DNA of 64,000 nt from Nitzschia putrida (Eukaryota > Bacillariophyta > Bacillariophyceae > Bacillariales > Bacillariaceae): positions 124,001 to 188,000 of the forward strand of contig BLYE01000048.1 in the NCBI GenBank assembly GCA_016586335.1, read 5' to 3'. Below are positions 41,017-52,717 of this stretch, in pieces. Each line of letters starts with the position of its first letter. Positions within the stretch are counted from its first letter, which is position 1. Under the pieces are notes generated by a model. The model did not search any database. It worked only from the letters and a program-made list of their open reading frames with translations, and had not been told where the DNA came from. The position numbers were made by a program, and so were the translations under genes.

Positions 41017-41937
41017 CAGGAGAGAGTACTGGCAGATTGTTGTCCCAAAGGAGTTGGAGAACGAGGTGATCACTTGGTACCATCATATGTCAGGACATGC
41101 TGGAGTGGACCGTATGCTTTCTTTGATGCATCCATTTTTGTACATCGAGAAATTGAAAGAAAAAATGTCGGAATATGTGGCAACTTGTGATGCTTGCCAA
41201 TGATACAAGTATCAAGGACCCGGATTTGGTCATCTTCCTCCAAAGGAAGACGTGGGCAAGCCATTCGAAGAGAACGCAGTTGATTGCATTGGCCCATGGA
41301 CTGTTCCAATTCCCGGTTTGGGTCCTGTCAAGTTTCGAGCTATTACAATCATCATTACAGCTACCACTTTGACCGAAATGCTTGGTTGAGTCGTTACCCT
41401 CACCCTCCTTGCTGCATCCATGATCCAGGCTCTGAGTTCAAGGCTGGAGAGTTTCAAGCTTTCCTCAATCGTGAGAGGATTGATTCAGTCTATTCTACCA
41501 TCAAGAATCCACAATACAACGCCATTGTGGAGCGTATGCACAAGACTATGGACAATATGCTGGCTACGAGCTTCAGGACTACTGCGATTCCTGACTTGGA
41601 GGATGCCCAGCAACTTATGGATGGTGCCTCATCCGCTTGCGTGTGAGCGTTACGCATGATGACCTACTCAACGTTTGGGGTCTCTCCAGGTGCTCTTACA
41701 TTTCATCACGACATGCTTCTTCCCATTCCAATGATTGTTGACTACGAAAAGATCAGGGAGAAACGCCAAGCTGTCATTGATTACAACAACATTCGAGAGA
41801 ATGGTCGTCGCCACTACAAGGACTATGCTGTTGGTGACAAGGTTCTTGTCCTCGTCAAGGATCCAAACAAGTTGGCTGAAAGAGCTGAAGGTCCTTTTGA
41901 AATCGTTCTTGTCCATGTCAACGGTACCATGACTGTT
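41017..41937 (+). pseudogene. Gypsy pol relic, integrase
   Basis: After the MITE, YWQIVVPKELENEVITWYHHMSGHAGVDRM and CDACQ give the zinc-binding domain of integrase. GHLPPKEDVGKPFEENAVDCIGPWTVP begins the core. Later segments, in other frames, are DPGSEFKAGEFQAF, NAIVERMHKTMDNML, and GDKVLVLVKDPNKLAERAEGPFEIVLVHVNGTM near the C-terminus. Stops at 41203 and 41386 and frameshifts make it non-functional. The reading frame continues at 50205 across the Copia insertion (TMTVERDTNVWDRFNIRCVRPYR). Confidence 0.85.
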
Positions 41938-42415
41938 TGTCGGATGTGACTGAGGATCAGTCATGTCAGGAGTCAAGAGTCCATTCCTGGATCATATGTA
42001 CGACTCATAATATCAACGAGAGATGAAGACTATGGAGTGTCTAAAGGATAGATGCATACGAGAAGAAGAGAGTTAATCCAATGGATCAAGAAGTGCTAAA
42101 GGGCTGCGACCTAAAAGGGAGCAGACATCAGTCTAAAGAGCAGAGAAGAAGGTTGAACGACACAAAGGATTGTTCTAGGAGAACTTCAAGGGACAATAGA
42201 CCTATGAGGAACAATGTTCTATGAACAATAGACTGCAGTATCTTGTGGAACAACGGTGTCAACAAGTGGTGTCAAACACAACAGAAAACCATTTGGAAAG
42301 GCTCACAATCTGCAAAAGCATCGAATCGATAAAGCTAAGAATAAGAAAATTGAACAGTATTCAAAAGTACCAAAACGAGTAAGTAAAATGTTACTGGAAT
42401 AGGGATATTCCGACA
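41938..42415 (+). repeat. 5' LTR of the Copia element at 41.9-50.2 kb
   Basis: It starts TGTCGGATGTGACTGAGG and ends GGATATTCCGACA, so the outermost bases TGTCGGA/TCCGACA form a short inverted repeat. Confidence 0.95.
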
Positions 42416-42658
42416 TTCTTATACGAACCTAGGTGAAACCCTATTCAAGAAGCAGTTTTAACTACTGGCAGATTGTCCACTTGTAAGGAAGGTGCAAATG
42501 TGGTACTACACTCAAGCTAACCCAAGAGGAGAAGTAAGTTAAACCTCACAAGCCTTAAGGAAAGAAGGAACTATACTATATACAAGAAAGAAAAAGAAAG
42601 AAACAAAAGATAAACAAAGAAAACAAAAGAAAAAAATATATATTCAAGGCAATAACAG
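42416..42658 (+). other. Untranslated leader between 5' LTR and gag
   Basis: No tRNA-complementary TGG start is seen right after the LTR (it reads TTCTTATACGAACC). The last 60 bp before the gag ATG are an A-rich purine tract (AAGAAAGAAAAAGAAAGAAA and so on). Confidence 0.6.
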
Positions 42659-44362
42659 ATGAGTGACACTGAACAAGATTATAAAGACTCCACCAAGGTT
42701 TATGTCCCTAAATTCAATGGTGAGAAGAGTTTATGGGACCAGTTCCATGAGAGATTCAGAGCTAGAGCTGACTACAGAGGATACTGGAACCTATTGGTAG
42801 GAAGGGAAAAGCTTGAGCCCTATACTATGCTTGATGTCATTGATGGCACCAGAGACGGTATAGGTGATTTGGATACGGATGATGAGGAGAAGGCTGAATC
42901 AGAGGGAGAACAAGAAGTTGAAGTTAGAGCTGCGACTACTGGAGATGATGATGATGAAACTGAAACTGAAGCACCAGATGTGGGAGGTACAGTAAAAAGG
43001 ACTCAGGTGGCAACACCAACTGTGGCTACAACTACAGACCTTGCTACATCTGCTACAGGACTACAAGCAGGAGGGCAAAAGGCCACTATGAAGAAGCTAT
43101 CTAAGTGGGACAAGAAGCATGCTAAGAGGCAAAGGCAATTGAGAAGATTGAACCTAAGTGGGTATTATGACTTGATCCAAGCATGCAGTGGTACTACTAC
43201 CAAGGCTAGGATTGCATTCAACTTGGTGAAGTCCACTAGGTCAATCAACTTCCCAGATGGCAATATAACTGAGGCATGGGCAAAACTTTTGAGGAAGTAT
43301 AAGCCCAGTACTACACCCACACTAACCAAGTTGACTAATCTTTTTCATGGTGCAAGGTTGGGCAGAAGGTCAGACCCAGACTCATTCATCACTTATATGG
43401 AAGAATTGAAGAGACAGATGGATGAGATAGATCCTGAAGGTGCACTTACAGATAAGAGATTCATGATCCAAATCCTAAATGCGTTGACTCCAGACTATCA
43501 GACAATTGTTGAAGCAGCTGAGAGAAATGAATTCACTACTCTTGAAGAATTAAGAGAGGAGCTACTATGTGTTAAGTATGAAAGACTTGGCTATGGCAAA
43601 ATGGGAAGAGATCATGGAAACGTAACTTCAACCAACACCAGTAGAAACCATCAGTGGAAGAGTAAGATGAAGGTGGAACAAGCACTACTGGCAAAGATGT
43701 TCTCAGGAACTTGTTTCAATTGTGGAGAGAAGGGACATAAGGCATGTGATTGTCCTCAACCTAAGAAGAAGTGCTACAGTGCACTAGAAACGATGGAAAA
43801 GTGTTTTGAGAAAATTGAAGTTGAAGAGGCTTATAACATTGACCGAAACTTTGTCGATGAGAAAGAGCATAAAGAGAAGGTATCAAATGACCCTAAAACG
43901 GTTGAAAATGATGAAGTTGTTGCTAAGTTATGGGCAAGTGAAAGTGAGGAATGTTGTGAGACGGTGTGTGACGACGAGAGTGATTGTGACACACACTGTG
44001 ACATGAAAGGTGAAAAGACTTATGCTGAATTGAAAAGAAGAGCGTCCGAAATGTCCTTGATGTTTACACATAGAGAATATTTGGTTGCGGAAGATGTACG
44101 GACAAATGTGACGTGTGCAAGAGAAATTGCAAATTATGACGTCACGGACTATGTTTGTGAGACGTGCATCAGGGAAGCACAAGAAACCATTCGTGATAGA
44201 ATTTTGTGTCCAGGAGATCATGTCAGGATAAATGATGAAAAGGAACTACTTGAGTGTTCGGGGGAAAACTTCGAAGCATCTGAAGTGACCGCAACACACA
44301 AACGAAAAATCACCTTTAGAACTCACCAAGCAAGAAAATGTACCGTGGATTCACTCGCATGA
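42659..44362 (+). CDS. Copia Gag (UBN2-like) with CCHC zinc knuckle
   Basis: The 567 residues start MSDTEQDYKDSTKVYVPKFNGE and continue SLWDQFHERFRARADYRGYW, the usual start of UBN2-type Gag. An acidic, Thr-rich insert and a Lys/Arg-rich segment follow. The capsid core comes next (ITEAWAKLLRKYKPS, LTKLTNLFHGARLG, FITYMEELKRQMDEI, RFMIQILNALTPDYQTIVE). The knuckle CFNCGEKGHKACDC lies at 352-365. Unusually the protein goes on for about 200 residues after the knuckle, with a cysteine cluster (ECCETVCDDESDCDTHCD) and CETC. In other families this region is short. The ATG follows the A-rich leader. The final residues may be out of frame, since a likely continuation (MYRGFTRMTEFLG) starts 25 bp before the stop in another frame. 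Confidence 0.85.
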   Translation: MSDTEQDYKDSTKVYVPKFNGEKSLWDQFHERFRARADYRGYWNLLVGREKLEPYTMLDVIDGTRDGIGDLDTDDEEKAESEGEQEVEVRAATTGDDDDETETEAPDVGGTVKRTQVATPTVATTTDLATSATGLQAGGQKATMKKLSKWDKKHAKRQRQLRRLNLSGYYDLIQACSGTTTKARIAFNLVKSTRSINFPDGNITEAWAKLLRKYKPSTTPTLTKLTNLFHGARLGRRSDPDSFITYMEELKRQMDEIDPEGALTDKRFMIQILNALTPDYQTIVEAAERNEFTTLEELREELLCVKYERLGYGKMGRDHGNVTSTNTSRNHQWKSKMKVEQALLAKMFSGTCFNCGEKGHKACDCPQPKKKCYSALETMEKCFEKIEVEEAYNIDRNFVDEKEHKEKVSNDPKTVENDEVVAKLWASESEECCETVCDDESDCDTHCDMKGEKTYAELKRRASEMSLMFTHREYLVAEDVRTNVTCAREIANYDVTDYVCETCIREAQETIRDRILCPGDHVRINDEKELLECSGENFEASEVTATHKRKITFRTHQARKCTVDSLA

Positions 44363-45660
44363 CCGAATTTTTGGGGAGTGATGGGTCACCAATCAGTGCC
44401 GAGGACTTGAATACCCAGACCTCGTGTTTACTTTGGGGGAAAGCACGGCGGGCGAAATTGACGAGGTGGACCGTCTGGTTTTCGAGTACCAGAGCTCGCC
44501 ACGCATGTCTAGCGCGATTTTTACGAATCGACATGGTTTTGGCGAGAGTGCTGTCCAAGATTCCGTGAACCCAGAATTCCCAATCTACCAGTGTCAACTT
44601 TTCGGAGGCGAACGCCAAGTTCTGAGTTCAGTCGCAGTTGAAAGGTTTCGACGTCAGCTTTGTGAAAGCTGGGAAGCAGCTGCTCGAGGAGTACTTAGGA
44701 ACGACCATCCTGCTGTTCATCATTTCGGCAGCTGGCTTTATGAAACTGGACAACGATGCAACAATATACTTCAACGTACTATGAAGTACTACATCGAACG
44801 TGTTGCGAAAAGAGAATTGCGAGTTACTTATGAAGAGCAGGCACGTGACAGATTGATGCCTATGGGATCTGAAGTATCCTTTGCAACGAGAGGCATTTGT
44901 ACTAGTGAACCGCGAAGATGCCAGAGAAGAAGTCTGCAGAATCTGGAGAACTGCTCGTGCTGAGGCTTATGTATCAGACGTACTGTGGAACGCTTTGAGC
45001 CGATTTGTAGAGAGATATTATACCCGAACCAGGGGTAGCAATGAGAACATGGCAGAACGAATGTGGTTTATGGAACATATTGTTTTCAGAGGTTTCGATT
45101 TAAGGCAAGAGATCACGGATATTTGCCGATGGCGGAGGCTCCGTCGAGTTACCAATGATGATTCCGATGATGACCCAGATGACGATGACCAACCGCCAGG
45201 AGATAACAACGGTCAAGACAATGACTCTACGGACGACGATGATGACGACGTGGATCTTTTGAACATGCCTACTTACTCTGTTACACGCAAAGGACAAGAC
45301 CCGCGCGACGAAAGGGACCACCCAACTTTCAGCGATGTGATTGAAATCAGCAAAGGTCCGGTACTCACGAAGCCAGTTGACCTTGCACTCAATACCGGTA
45401 CATCCACAAACGGGTTACCCAGCCACTTATGGATTGCGGACAGTGGCGCGTCTACACACATGGGACCTGATCGTAGTAATATTCTAGATATTGAACATGA
45501 AGTTGCGTACATTCGGATTGGCGACGGAACGGTTTTGCGCTCACCACTCAAGACTCCCATCGGGACTCTACCAACGGCTACTGGTAAAGAACTACCGATG
45601 GGTCCCGGATCTGAAAATGAATCTTTTTTCGATAACGTCAGCGTTGAAGAACGGATGGAG
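44338..45660 (+). pseudogene. Copia region between nucleocapsid and integrase, with protease, frameshifted
   Basis: Three overlapping frames make one protein. MYRGFTRMTEFLGSDGSPIS comes first. Then IDEVDRLVFEYQSSPRM to RVTYEEQARDRLMP (44424-44880), a helical segment. Then FVLVNREDAREEVCRIWRTARAEA to FDLRQEITDICRW, an Asp-rich linker, and the protease WIADSGASTHMG (DSGA at about 45438) with IRIGDGTVL. The part from about 44430 to 45150, roughly 240 residues of helical sequence, lies between the zinc knuckle and protease and matches no retroelement domain I know. The shifts lie near 44410, 44880 and 45600. Confidence 0.75.
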
Positions 45661-48600
45661 ATTGGGTAACGATGGTGCGAATATAACGCTTACCCATGCA
45701 ACTACGGGTGACACACTGAAGTTCACTACAAACATCCCCGCGCTATCTGGAGCATTAAAGGGATGTTTTCTCTACCCTTCTACGGAAGAACTACCGGCGA
45801 ATCAAACGAAATTGACTGACTATGCATGTGACAGCACCGTAATACACAACAACAAGAGTACACTTAAGGAAAATTCTACGAAAAACAACGAAAAACAAAA
45901 ATTACATGATACATCAAATAACACGAAGAAACACACGAACACCCGTGTAATAAATATTATGGATTACCACAAGACACTGGGCCACCCTTCAAAGGAAATT
46001 ACGCAACAAACTACCCAGTATCACGAAATAAAATTGACTGGCGAATGGAAAACATGCGAAGACTGCGCACTAGCCAAAGCACGACAGAAGAATCTTAAGA
46101 AATGGACTACGAATAAAGCCACCGAACCCGGCGAACGTCTATTTCTTGATATCTCCTATGTGAAAGGTCGTAGTATCGGAGGCAAGAAATATTGGTTGCT
46201 AATTGTGGACGATGCTAAAGGATATTGTTGGTCTAAGTATTTACAACACAAAGATGACCAAGTGGACATTATCCTCACATTCTTGGAACAACTAAGTAAT
46301 AATGCGATGGCTACAGTGAAATATATCAGACTTGACAACTCTGGTGAAAATGTGTCTCTAAAGAAAGCTACCACACACCGGGGACTACCGATTAAGTTTG
46401 AATTTGTAAGTGCCAACTCTCCCCAACACAATGGCAAAGTCGAACGGAAATTTGCTACATTGTATGGACGAATCCGAGCTATGATGAACAGTGCTGGAAT
46501 CTACAAGAAACTACGTGTTCGACTATGGGCAGAGGCAGCACAACGTGCAGTTGATGATGAAAACAGGATGATATATGGTGGAATGCACGAACCCTCCTAC
46601 GAACTATTCTATGGCAGGCCGAATCCAGAGCAAAACGCTGAAATGCGACCTTTTGGTGACATGGCTGTGGTCTATGTAGGCCGTGACACAACGATTGCGA
46701 AGTACAAGAATAAGGGCCGTATTTGTTTATACCTGGGACATGCGCATTCCCATCCAGACAACACGCACCGATTTATGAATTTGGCTACAGGAAGGGCAAT
46801 TATTAGCAGAGACGTGACGTGGTTAAACCAAACATATGGTGAATGGATTGCTGAGAAACCTCATGCTGCTGATGCTACCTCACTTGAATGGTTAGCACAG
46901 CTGACTACCAATGTAGAAGATTTGGAAGTGGTTGACCCTGAGTTCTTGAAAGAACAAGCTCAGGCACCCACGACGTTCGAATATTTTGATTTGGACTATA
47001 TGAATGATGAGAATGATGATGCGAATGAACCCGCAGCGCAATTGCGCAAAGAGAGTGTGGAAGGAACTGATGCCGCTGTGTACTATTTTAATGAAGATGC
47101 TGATGATGCTACGCCCAAAAGTGACTCACCACCTGTTACATTGGCAGGGGACGTACCAAGTCATACTCCCAACCAGCTGCAAGATCCGCCAGTTCCACAA
47201 ACTATTCAGTTTGATACCACAGATGATGAACCTGATCTAGTTCAGGAAGTTTTCCTTGGCCAGGAAGGGGAAGAGACACCTATTGAGACCAAGCAAAACA
47301 TCCAGAATAATCCTTCAAACTCACCCAAGAAACAATCAGGAAGACGTAGAAAAGGCGCACGAGATGTACAAAGCCTTGGATCAAATGAAGAAGCACTTAA
47401 GCAATATGGCCGAACCAGAAGTGCGACAAGACAAAGACTACAACAAATTGCAGAACGAGATGAAGCAGAAGAAGTTGAAATAGTGAGAGATGATTTCACC
47501 ACAAGAAAGGGAAAGAGTACCCATGTGACAGAACTAGAAGTGGTGAACGAAGTAAAGGAAAGGAACGATCCCGAAGGAAACAACAATGAGATGACAAACG
47601 AAGAAATATCAATAGAATTTGTACCCATGGAAGAACATGACCATGAGGATAGACTATTTGAGGTGTACACAGACGATGAAATGACACAGCCTGGAAATGG
47701 AGAAGATGCAGACGTGCTGAATCAAGCCACTACAGGTGGGACAGACGTGTCCAGTGATCAAGACAGTGACGATGGTGAGACAACAGATGAAGAGAAGAGT
47801 AAAGGGAGTGACGACAATTCCAGTAATGAGAAGAACAGTTCGGCGAGTAAGGATCAGACCTATGTCTCAATTGAAGATGAATTCAAGAAAAGAGCAATGA
47901 ACGTGGTAAACACGAACATGAAAGGACTAAGATTAGTGGAGTGTGCTTACATTGGTGAAGCAACTCAGGATGAAGATGAGAATGAAAAGGCAAAGACTCA
48001 GGCCTTAGAAATTGCAAGATGGAGGAAAGCTAGACCAGACCTAGTACCAATGGAAATGAGAAAAGTTGTATTTGAGGTCCCAGAGTCATTCAACGCCGCA
48101 TGGAATCATCCATGCCCATACCAAAGGAAATGGTGGCGTGAAGGGATACTCAACGAGTTCAAGAAGATGGAAGAACACAAAGTATGGACAAAATTCAAGA
48201 GAAGAAACATGCCACCCAACAGAAGATGTGTGAAGTGTAAATGGGTGCTTGAAATCAAACGAGATGGGCGTTTTCGTGCTCGACTCGTAGTTTGTGGCTA
48301 CAGTCAAATACCTGGAGTCGACTACATGCAATCATACAGCCCAGTCGTCAATGACGGAACGATCAGAATCCTAATCATTGCACAGATCATATTTGGGTAT
48401 TATGGATTACTGGTAGATGTGGAAACCGCTTTCCTGAATGGCATATTGGACACAGAAATCTACATGGAGATACCTCCAGGAATGAATCACGAACCTGGAG
48501 AATGCCTAAAGCTCCTGAAGACCATCTATGGCTTAGTGCAGGCAGCAAAGGCTTTCTATAAGCGCCTAGCTCAAGCATTAAGAGGTATTGGCTTTAAGAA

Positions 48601-49696
48601 AAGTGAAGCCGATCCATGTCTATTCACAAGACGGAATAGGAAGGGAACAGTGCATGTTGCACTGTGGGTCGATGACTGTTTCTTTGTTGGAGACAAGCTA
48701 GCAGTCCTAGACGCTGTGAAAGGATTGAAGAAAACGTTCAAGGTAACTATTGAAAAAACTACAAGAGATTATCTAAGCTGTGAGATTATTCACAGTCAAG
48801 ACAAGAGCAAGTGCTGGATTGGACAGCCGCACTTCGTGAAGAAACTAGAGAGAAAGTTTGGGGCTATGGTGAAAGGAACCAAAGTGTTTGGTACACCAGG
48901 AAGTCCACATGTAGGAGTTTTGAGAGACGCAGGAATTGGAATAACGGACGAAGAACAGACACTATATCGAAGTGGAGTTGGAATGTTGCTTTACCTGACG
49001 AAATATACAAGACCCGACATATCAAATGCAGTCAGAGAACTAACGAAATGCATGACAAAGGCATCACCAGCCGCAATGAAAGAACTCAAGCGAGTCATCA
49101 AGCATGTCCTAGATACCAAGGACTATGGACTAAAGGTCGAACCAATGAAATTAGATGGGGAGACTAATCAATGGAATCTAATAGTCTACTCGGACTCAGA
49201 TTGGGGTGGTGACAAGGACAATAGGAGAAGTGTGTCAGGATTTGTAATATTCATCATGGGATGTCCAGTCATGTGGAAATCCAAACAACAAGGAGTGGTG
49301 GCACTCTCATCAAGCGAAGCTGAACTATATGCATGCTCAGAAGCTATAAAGGAGCTGCTATTCCTAATCCAAGTATTGCAAACAATGGGGATAAAAGTGG
49401 AATTCCCAGTGACAGTGTTTGTAGACAATATGGGAGCCATTCAAATGGCAGAAAACGAAATGGTGAACTCCAAGACAAAGCATATGGATCTACGATCAAA
49501 GTTCTTAGGCCATTAGTATACTGAAGACGGTATAATCAAAGTGAGATTTGTGAAGTCAGAACTAAACAAGAGCGACATTATGACCAAGAACACTGACAGA
49601 GCAACTCATACAAGACATGACAAGTATTATGTGGCTAAGAAGAACTATTGGGAGAAGAACCAAGAATCCCAACTCGTTACAAAAGCTAGTGAATGA
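45491..49696 (+). CDS. Copia integrase, reverse transcriptase and RNase H
   Basis: Meaningful sequence begins about 45570 with VPDLKMNLFSITSALKNGWRL. MDYHKTLGHPSKEI and CEDCALAK form the integrase zinc domain. LFLDISYVKG, YIRLDNSGEN and SPQHNGKVERKFATL give Asp, Asp, Glu. A long acidic linker follows (about 46950-47850). RT shows NEFKKMEEHKVW, CKWVLEIKRDGRFRARLVVCGYSQ, VDVETAFLNG, KTIYGLVQAAKAFYKRL and VALWVDDCFFVG, where WVDD takes the place of YVDD. RNase H shows IVYSDSDWGGD, SSSEAELYACSEA and FVDNMGAI. A TAG at 49514-49516 comes after LRSKFLGH, but the frame continues (YTEDGIIKVRFVKSELNKSD) to 49696, so the natural end is the later stop. Otherwise this is one intact 4.1-kb frame. Confidence 0.9.
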
Positions 49697-49726
49697 TCCA
49701 TGACCTAATCCTAAGTCAAGGAAGGG

Positions 49727-50204
49727 TGTCGGATGTGACTGAGGATCAGTCATGTCAGGAGTCAAGAGTCCATTCCTGGATCATATGTACGACTCATAAT
49801 ATCAACGAGAGATGAAGACTATGGAGTGTCTAAAGGATAGATGCATACGAGAAGAAGAGAGTTAATCCAATGGATCAAGAAGTGCTAAAGGGCTGCGACC
49901 TAAAAGGGAGCAGACATCAGTCTAAAGAGCAGAGAAGAAGGTTGAACGACACAAAGGATTGTTCTAGGAGAACTTCAAGGGACAATAGACCTATGAGGAA
50001 CAATGTTCTATGAACAATAGACTGCAGTATCTTGTGGAACAACGGTGTCAACAAGTGGTGTCAAACACAACAGAAAACCATTTGGAAAGGCTCACAATCT
50101 GCAAAAGCATCGAATCGATAAAGCTAAGAATAAGAAAATTGAACAGTATTCAAAAGTACCAAAACGAGTAAGTAAAACGTTACTGGAATAGGGATATTCC
50201 GACA
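49727..50204 (+). repeat. 3' LTR of the Copia element at 41.9-50.2 kb
   Basis: This 478-bp repeat is preceded by the purine-rich AAGTCAAGGAAGGG, the probable polypurine tract, and followed by the ACTGTT duplication. Confidence 0.95.
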
Positions 50205-50330
50205 ACTGTTGAGAGAGACACCAATGTTTGGGACCGATTCAACATTAGGTGTGTTCGTCCATATCGAAGCCGCCTTGTGGGAGAAAGCAGAGTGCAGTCT
50301 CCCTCCACAGATTAGCCTCTGTGATTGGAG
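50205..50330 (+). pseudogene. C-terminal end of the Gypsy relic
   Basis: The frame joins across the Copia element as GTMTVERDTNVWDRFNIRCVRPYRSRLVG, matching the N.R.V.PY end of Gypsy integrase. No 3' LTR can be recognised in the following 250 bp. Confidence 0.75.
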
Positions 50331-50589
50331 TCGTTAGCCTGCAAGTCCCATGGCATGGGGTCATGGGGGTTGCCGTCGTCATGACTAGCTGTCAAGTCCA
50401 CTGGAAGTCCTATGACAAGGGAGTGGGAGTTCTGGCCTTCGTCGGTTTCTTCATGTTTCCCTACTTTTAGTTTAGAAGATACTTCTGTTGGTAGGAGTAC
50501 TTCAGAAGATATTCCAAGACCAAAAAACATCAGAAAAAGACAGTAGTGTAATCTCACAATATTTAGTAATTTTTACTTTGAACACCCGG
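50331..50589. other. No recognisable gene
   Basis: It may contain the decayed 3' LTR of the Gypsy relic, but there is no partner copy to confirm that. Confidence 0.3.
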
Positions 50590-50790
50590 GCTTACTGCAA
50601 GCACACTTGAAGCAACACTGGAGCCGTTCCTTGTGAGCGTATGCATAATACATATTATATGATTTCATCACATCGATAGAGTATCACTGCAAACCCATAA
50701 CAGAAACGGAATCTGGAATCCCAAATGCGTAATTTTTCATTGTTGAAGTTGGAAACTTCCCTACGTGCGTGGACAAATTGCCCACTGTTC
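50590..50790. repeat. Dispersed repeat shared with 11735-11905
   Basis: It is the reverse complement of 11735-11905 with moderate divergence, starting at about CAAGCACACTTGAAG and ending CAGTGGGC-like at 50785. It lies against sequence that becomes the target of the next Copia insertion. Confidence 0.7.
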
Positions 50791-50821
50791 CTGTTCCTTG
50801 CGATCCGAGTACAAATCACAA

Positions 50822-51184
50822 TGTGACGTTCCATGGCTGTAGGGATCCTGATCGACATACGTGTGGCGGACAGGCGAACTACATCACGCACAATGTTCAC
50901 GAATCTAGCAATCTACAGATTCGTTTGTTGATTGCCGAGTTGATGTACATTGCTATTTGTTTTGGAAAGTGAATAGAACATTCGGAAAGGATTCGTTTCA
51001 TTTGCTTTCATTTGTGATCCGATGAATTCAGGTTACGATCAAGGATTGTAAGTTGTTGGTGGATCTAGTAGTCATATAAACTGAATTAGAAACACGAGTT
51101 TCAGCCTACCTGGTGATTCAGTAGCAGATCTACGTGATCTACAGAATTTTGAGCTCCTTCACGCGAAGTGCTTGAAATCCCTCA
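50822..51184 (+). repeat. 5' LTR of the Copia element at 50.8-57.1 kb
   Basis: This 363-bp repeat would carry the element's promoter. The sequence after it (CGCTTCCTCTGCACATCG) shows no clear tRNA-type primer site. Confidence 0.95.
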
Positions 51185-51241
51185 CGCTTCCTCTGCACAT
51201 CGATTGCTTTTACAAACAACCAACTTGTTTTTCCTTTCACC

Positions 51242-52717
51242 ATGGCTGTCGCTGATGGTACTCGAAAGGCTACTGCCACTGCCGCAGTTGGTACTCATGT
51301 GCCAGCCCCTGCCGGCACGGTAACTACGACCTTGGTGCAGCCTGCACCAGCAACGCCTGCTCCTCGAGCACCTCCCCCTGCTCCCACTGGGAATCCACCT
51401 ACTCCTCGCCTAGCTCCCACAGCGGGAGGCCATGGAGGAGGTGGAGACGGAGGAGGTGACGACGAGCCTGGCGGTGGTGGAGGTGACCCACATGGAGGTG
51501 GCCAGCCACCTGCTCCGCCTGCTCTACCTATCGCAAGGCGACCCATGTTCGCACTTACACCTGCCCACACCATCCAAGACATCTTCGATTACTCCACTCG
51601 ATACGGCCAGGCCCTATTTGAGAGGATGACCTCCAAGTTGACCACTCCATTCGATGGAGATGCCCGAAACGTCCAGACATTCGCCAATGAGTTCGCAGAA
51701 CGTGCCAAAGAGTCCAACTGGGACTCTACCCTCACATTCAACCAGGGCGAACAACAGGTTCATATCCCTACCCAATACGGACAAGTGAGGATGGACGCAC
51801 TTAAGACCTACGTTGCCACTTACATGGGACTTCAAGTCCGAGCCTTCCAAGTGAGCTTCCAGATCTATTTGTGCTTGAAGGCAACTCTGACCGCCACGTT
51901 TGCCAAGGCTATTGCAACTCAAGATGAGACAACATATGTGATCGACGGAACTCCCGATGGTTTGTTGTTCTTCATGAGCATCGTTGCCTACTGCCAAACT
52001 CGTACCAGAGGGACCGTCACGATGTTACTCGAGAAATTTGGACAATTGCACAAGATCATGGCTGCAGTGGACAATGACATCAAATTGTTCAACGCCCACG
52101 TGAGCGCGCTTCGAAAGGAACTGTTGGTCCGTGGGGAACGTGTGTCCGATCCACTCTTCATGACCAACTTGATCAAGGGCTACTTGAGCTGTGCATTCAA
52201 GGAGTTCACGGATTATATTGGCCGCTTGAGGGACGACTACAACGGTGGCAAACCAATCACACCCACTTCTCTCATGGACGATGCTTTGAACAAGTTCAAT
52301 TGGCATGTGGAGAACGGAAATTGGATGGAGCAAACTGCGGAGCAACGAAAGATCATCGCCCTCACAGCTCAAGTCGAGGAAATGAAGAAGGTTCCTGTCA
52401 GGCCTACCGAAGACACCAAGAAACCGGCCAAACCTACGAAGGATCAAAAGTACCCTGAATGGAAGTTGGTTGCCCCAAAGGCCGGAGAGTCCAAGGAAAA
52501 GGTTGTTTCGAGCAAGACATACTACTGGTGTGTGAACCATGGCGCAAATGGCATGTGGGTAGCTCACAAGCCATCTGATTGCAAGGCAAACCCCAAGACA
52601 ACCAAGGCAGACAAGCCAGCTCAACCAGTTCCAGCTGCAGGCCCAGCGCCTGGAACTCTTCGGATCAGCCAAACGCTTGCCTCCTTGACCAACGCTGATG
52701 ACGATGACGAAGTTTGA
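51242..52717 (+). CDS. Copia Gag
   Basis: The 491 residues start MAVADGTRKATATAAVG and have a Pro/Gly/Ala-rich first 95 residues. The capsid region follows (PMFALTPAHTIQDIFDYSTRYGQALFERMTSKL, FDGDARNVQTFANEFAERAKES, HKIMAAVDNDIKLFNAHVSALRKELLVRGE). Near the C-terminus YYWCVNHGANGMWVAHKPSDC provides Cys, His, His, Cys with non-standard spacing, probably the nucleic-acid binding site. It ends LASLTNADDDDEV and TGA at 52715-52717. The frame behind the stop is open into the protease segment. The ATG at 51242 is in a good context (ACCATGGC). No lesion is seen. Confidence 0.88.
   Translation: MAVADGTRKATATAAVGTHVPAPAGTVTTTLVQPAPATPAPRAPPPAPTGNPPTPRLAPTAGGHGGGGDGGGDDEPGGGGGDPHGGGQPPAPPALPIARRPMFALTPAHTIQDIFDYSTRYGQALFERMTSKLTTPFDGDARNVQTFANEFAERAKESNWDSTLTFNQGEQQVHIPTQYGQVRMDALKTYVATYMGLQVRAFQVSFQIYLCLKATLTATFAKAIATQDETTYVIDGTPDGLLFFMSIVAYCQTRTRGTVTMLLEKFGQLHKIMAAVDNDIKLFNAHVSALRKELLVRGERVSDPLFMTNLIKGYLSCAFKEFTDYIGRLRDDYNGGKPITPTSLMDDALNKFNWHVENGNWMEQTAEQRKIIALTAQVEEMKKVPVRPTEDTKKPAKPTKDQKYPEWKLVAPKAGESKEKVVSSKTYYWCVNHGANGMWVAHKPSDCKANPKTTKADKPAQPVPAAGPAPGTLRISQTLASLTNADDDDEV

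Larger units (their letters stand above)
41938..50204 (+). mobile_element. Complete Copia element in the Gypsy relic
   Basis: LTRs at 41938-42415 and 49727-50204 are both 478 bp and differ at about one base (AAAATGTTACT against AAAACGTTACT). ACTGTT is duplicated at 41932-41937 and 50205-50210, and removing the element restores the Gypsy frame. Gag, protease, integrase, RT and RNase H are all present in Copia order. The gag-pol reading is disturbed by frameshifts at about 44410, 44880 and 45600 and by a TAG at 49514-49516. Base usage is more purine- and AT-rich than in the neighbouring elements. Confidence 0.95.
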
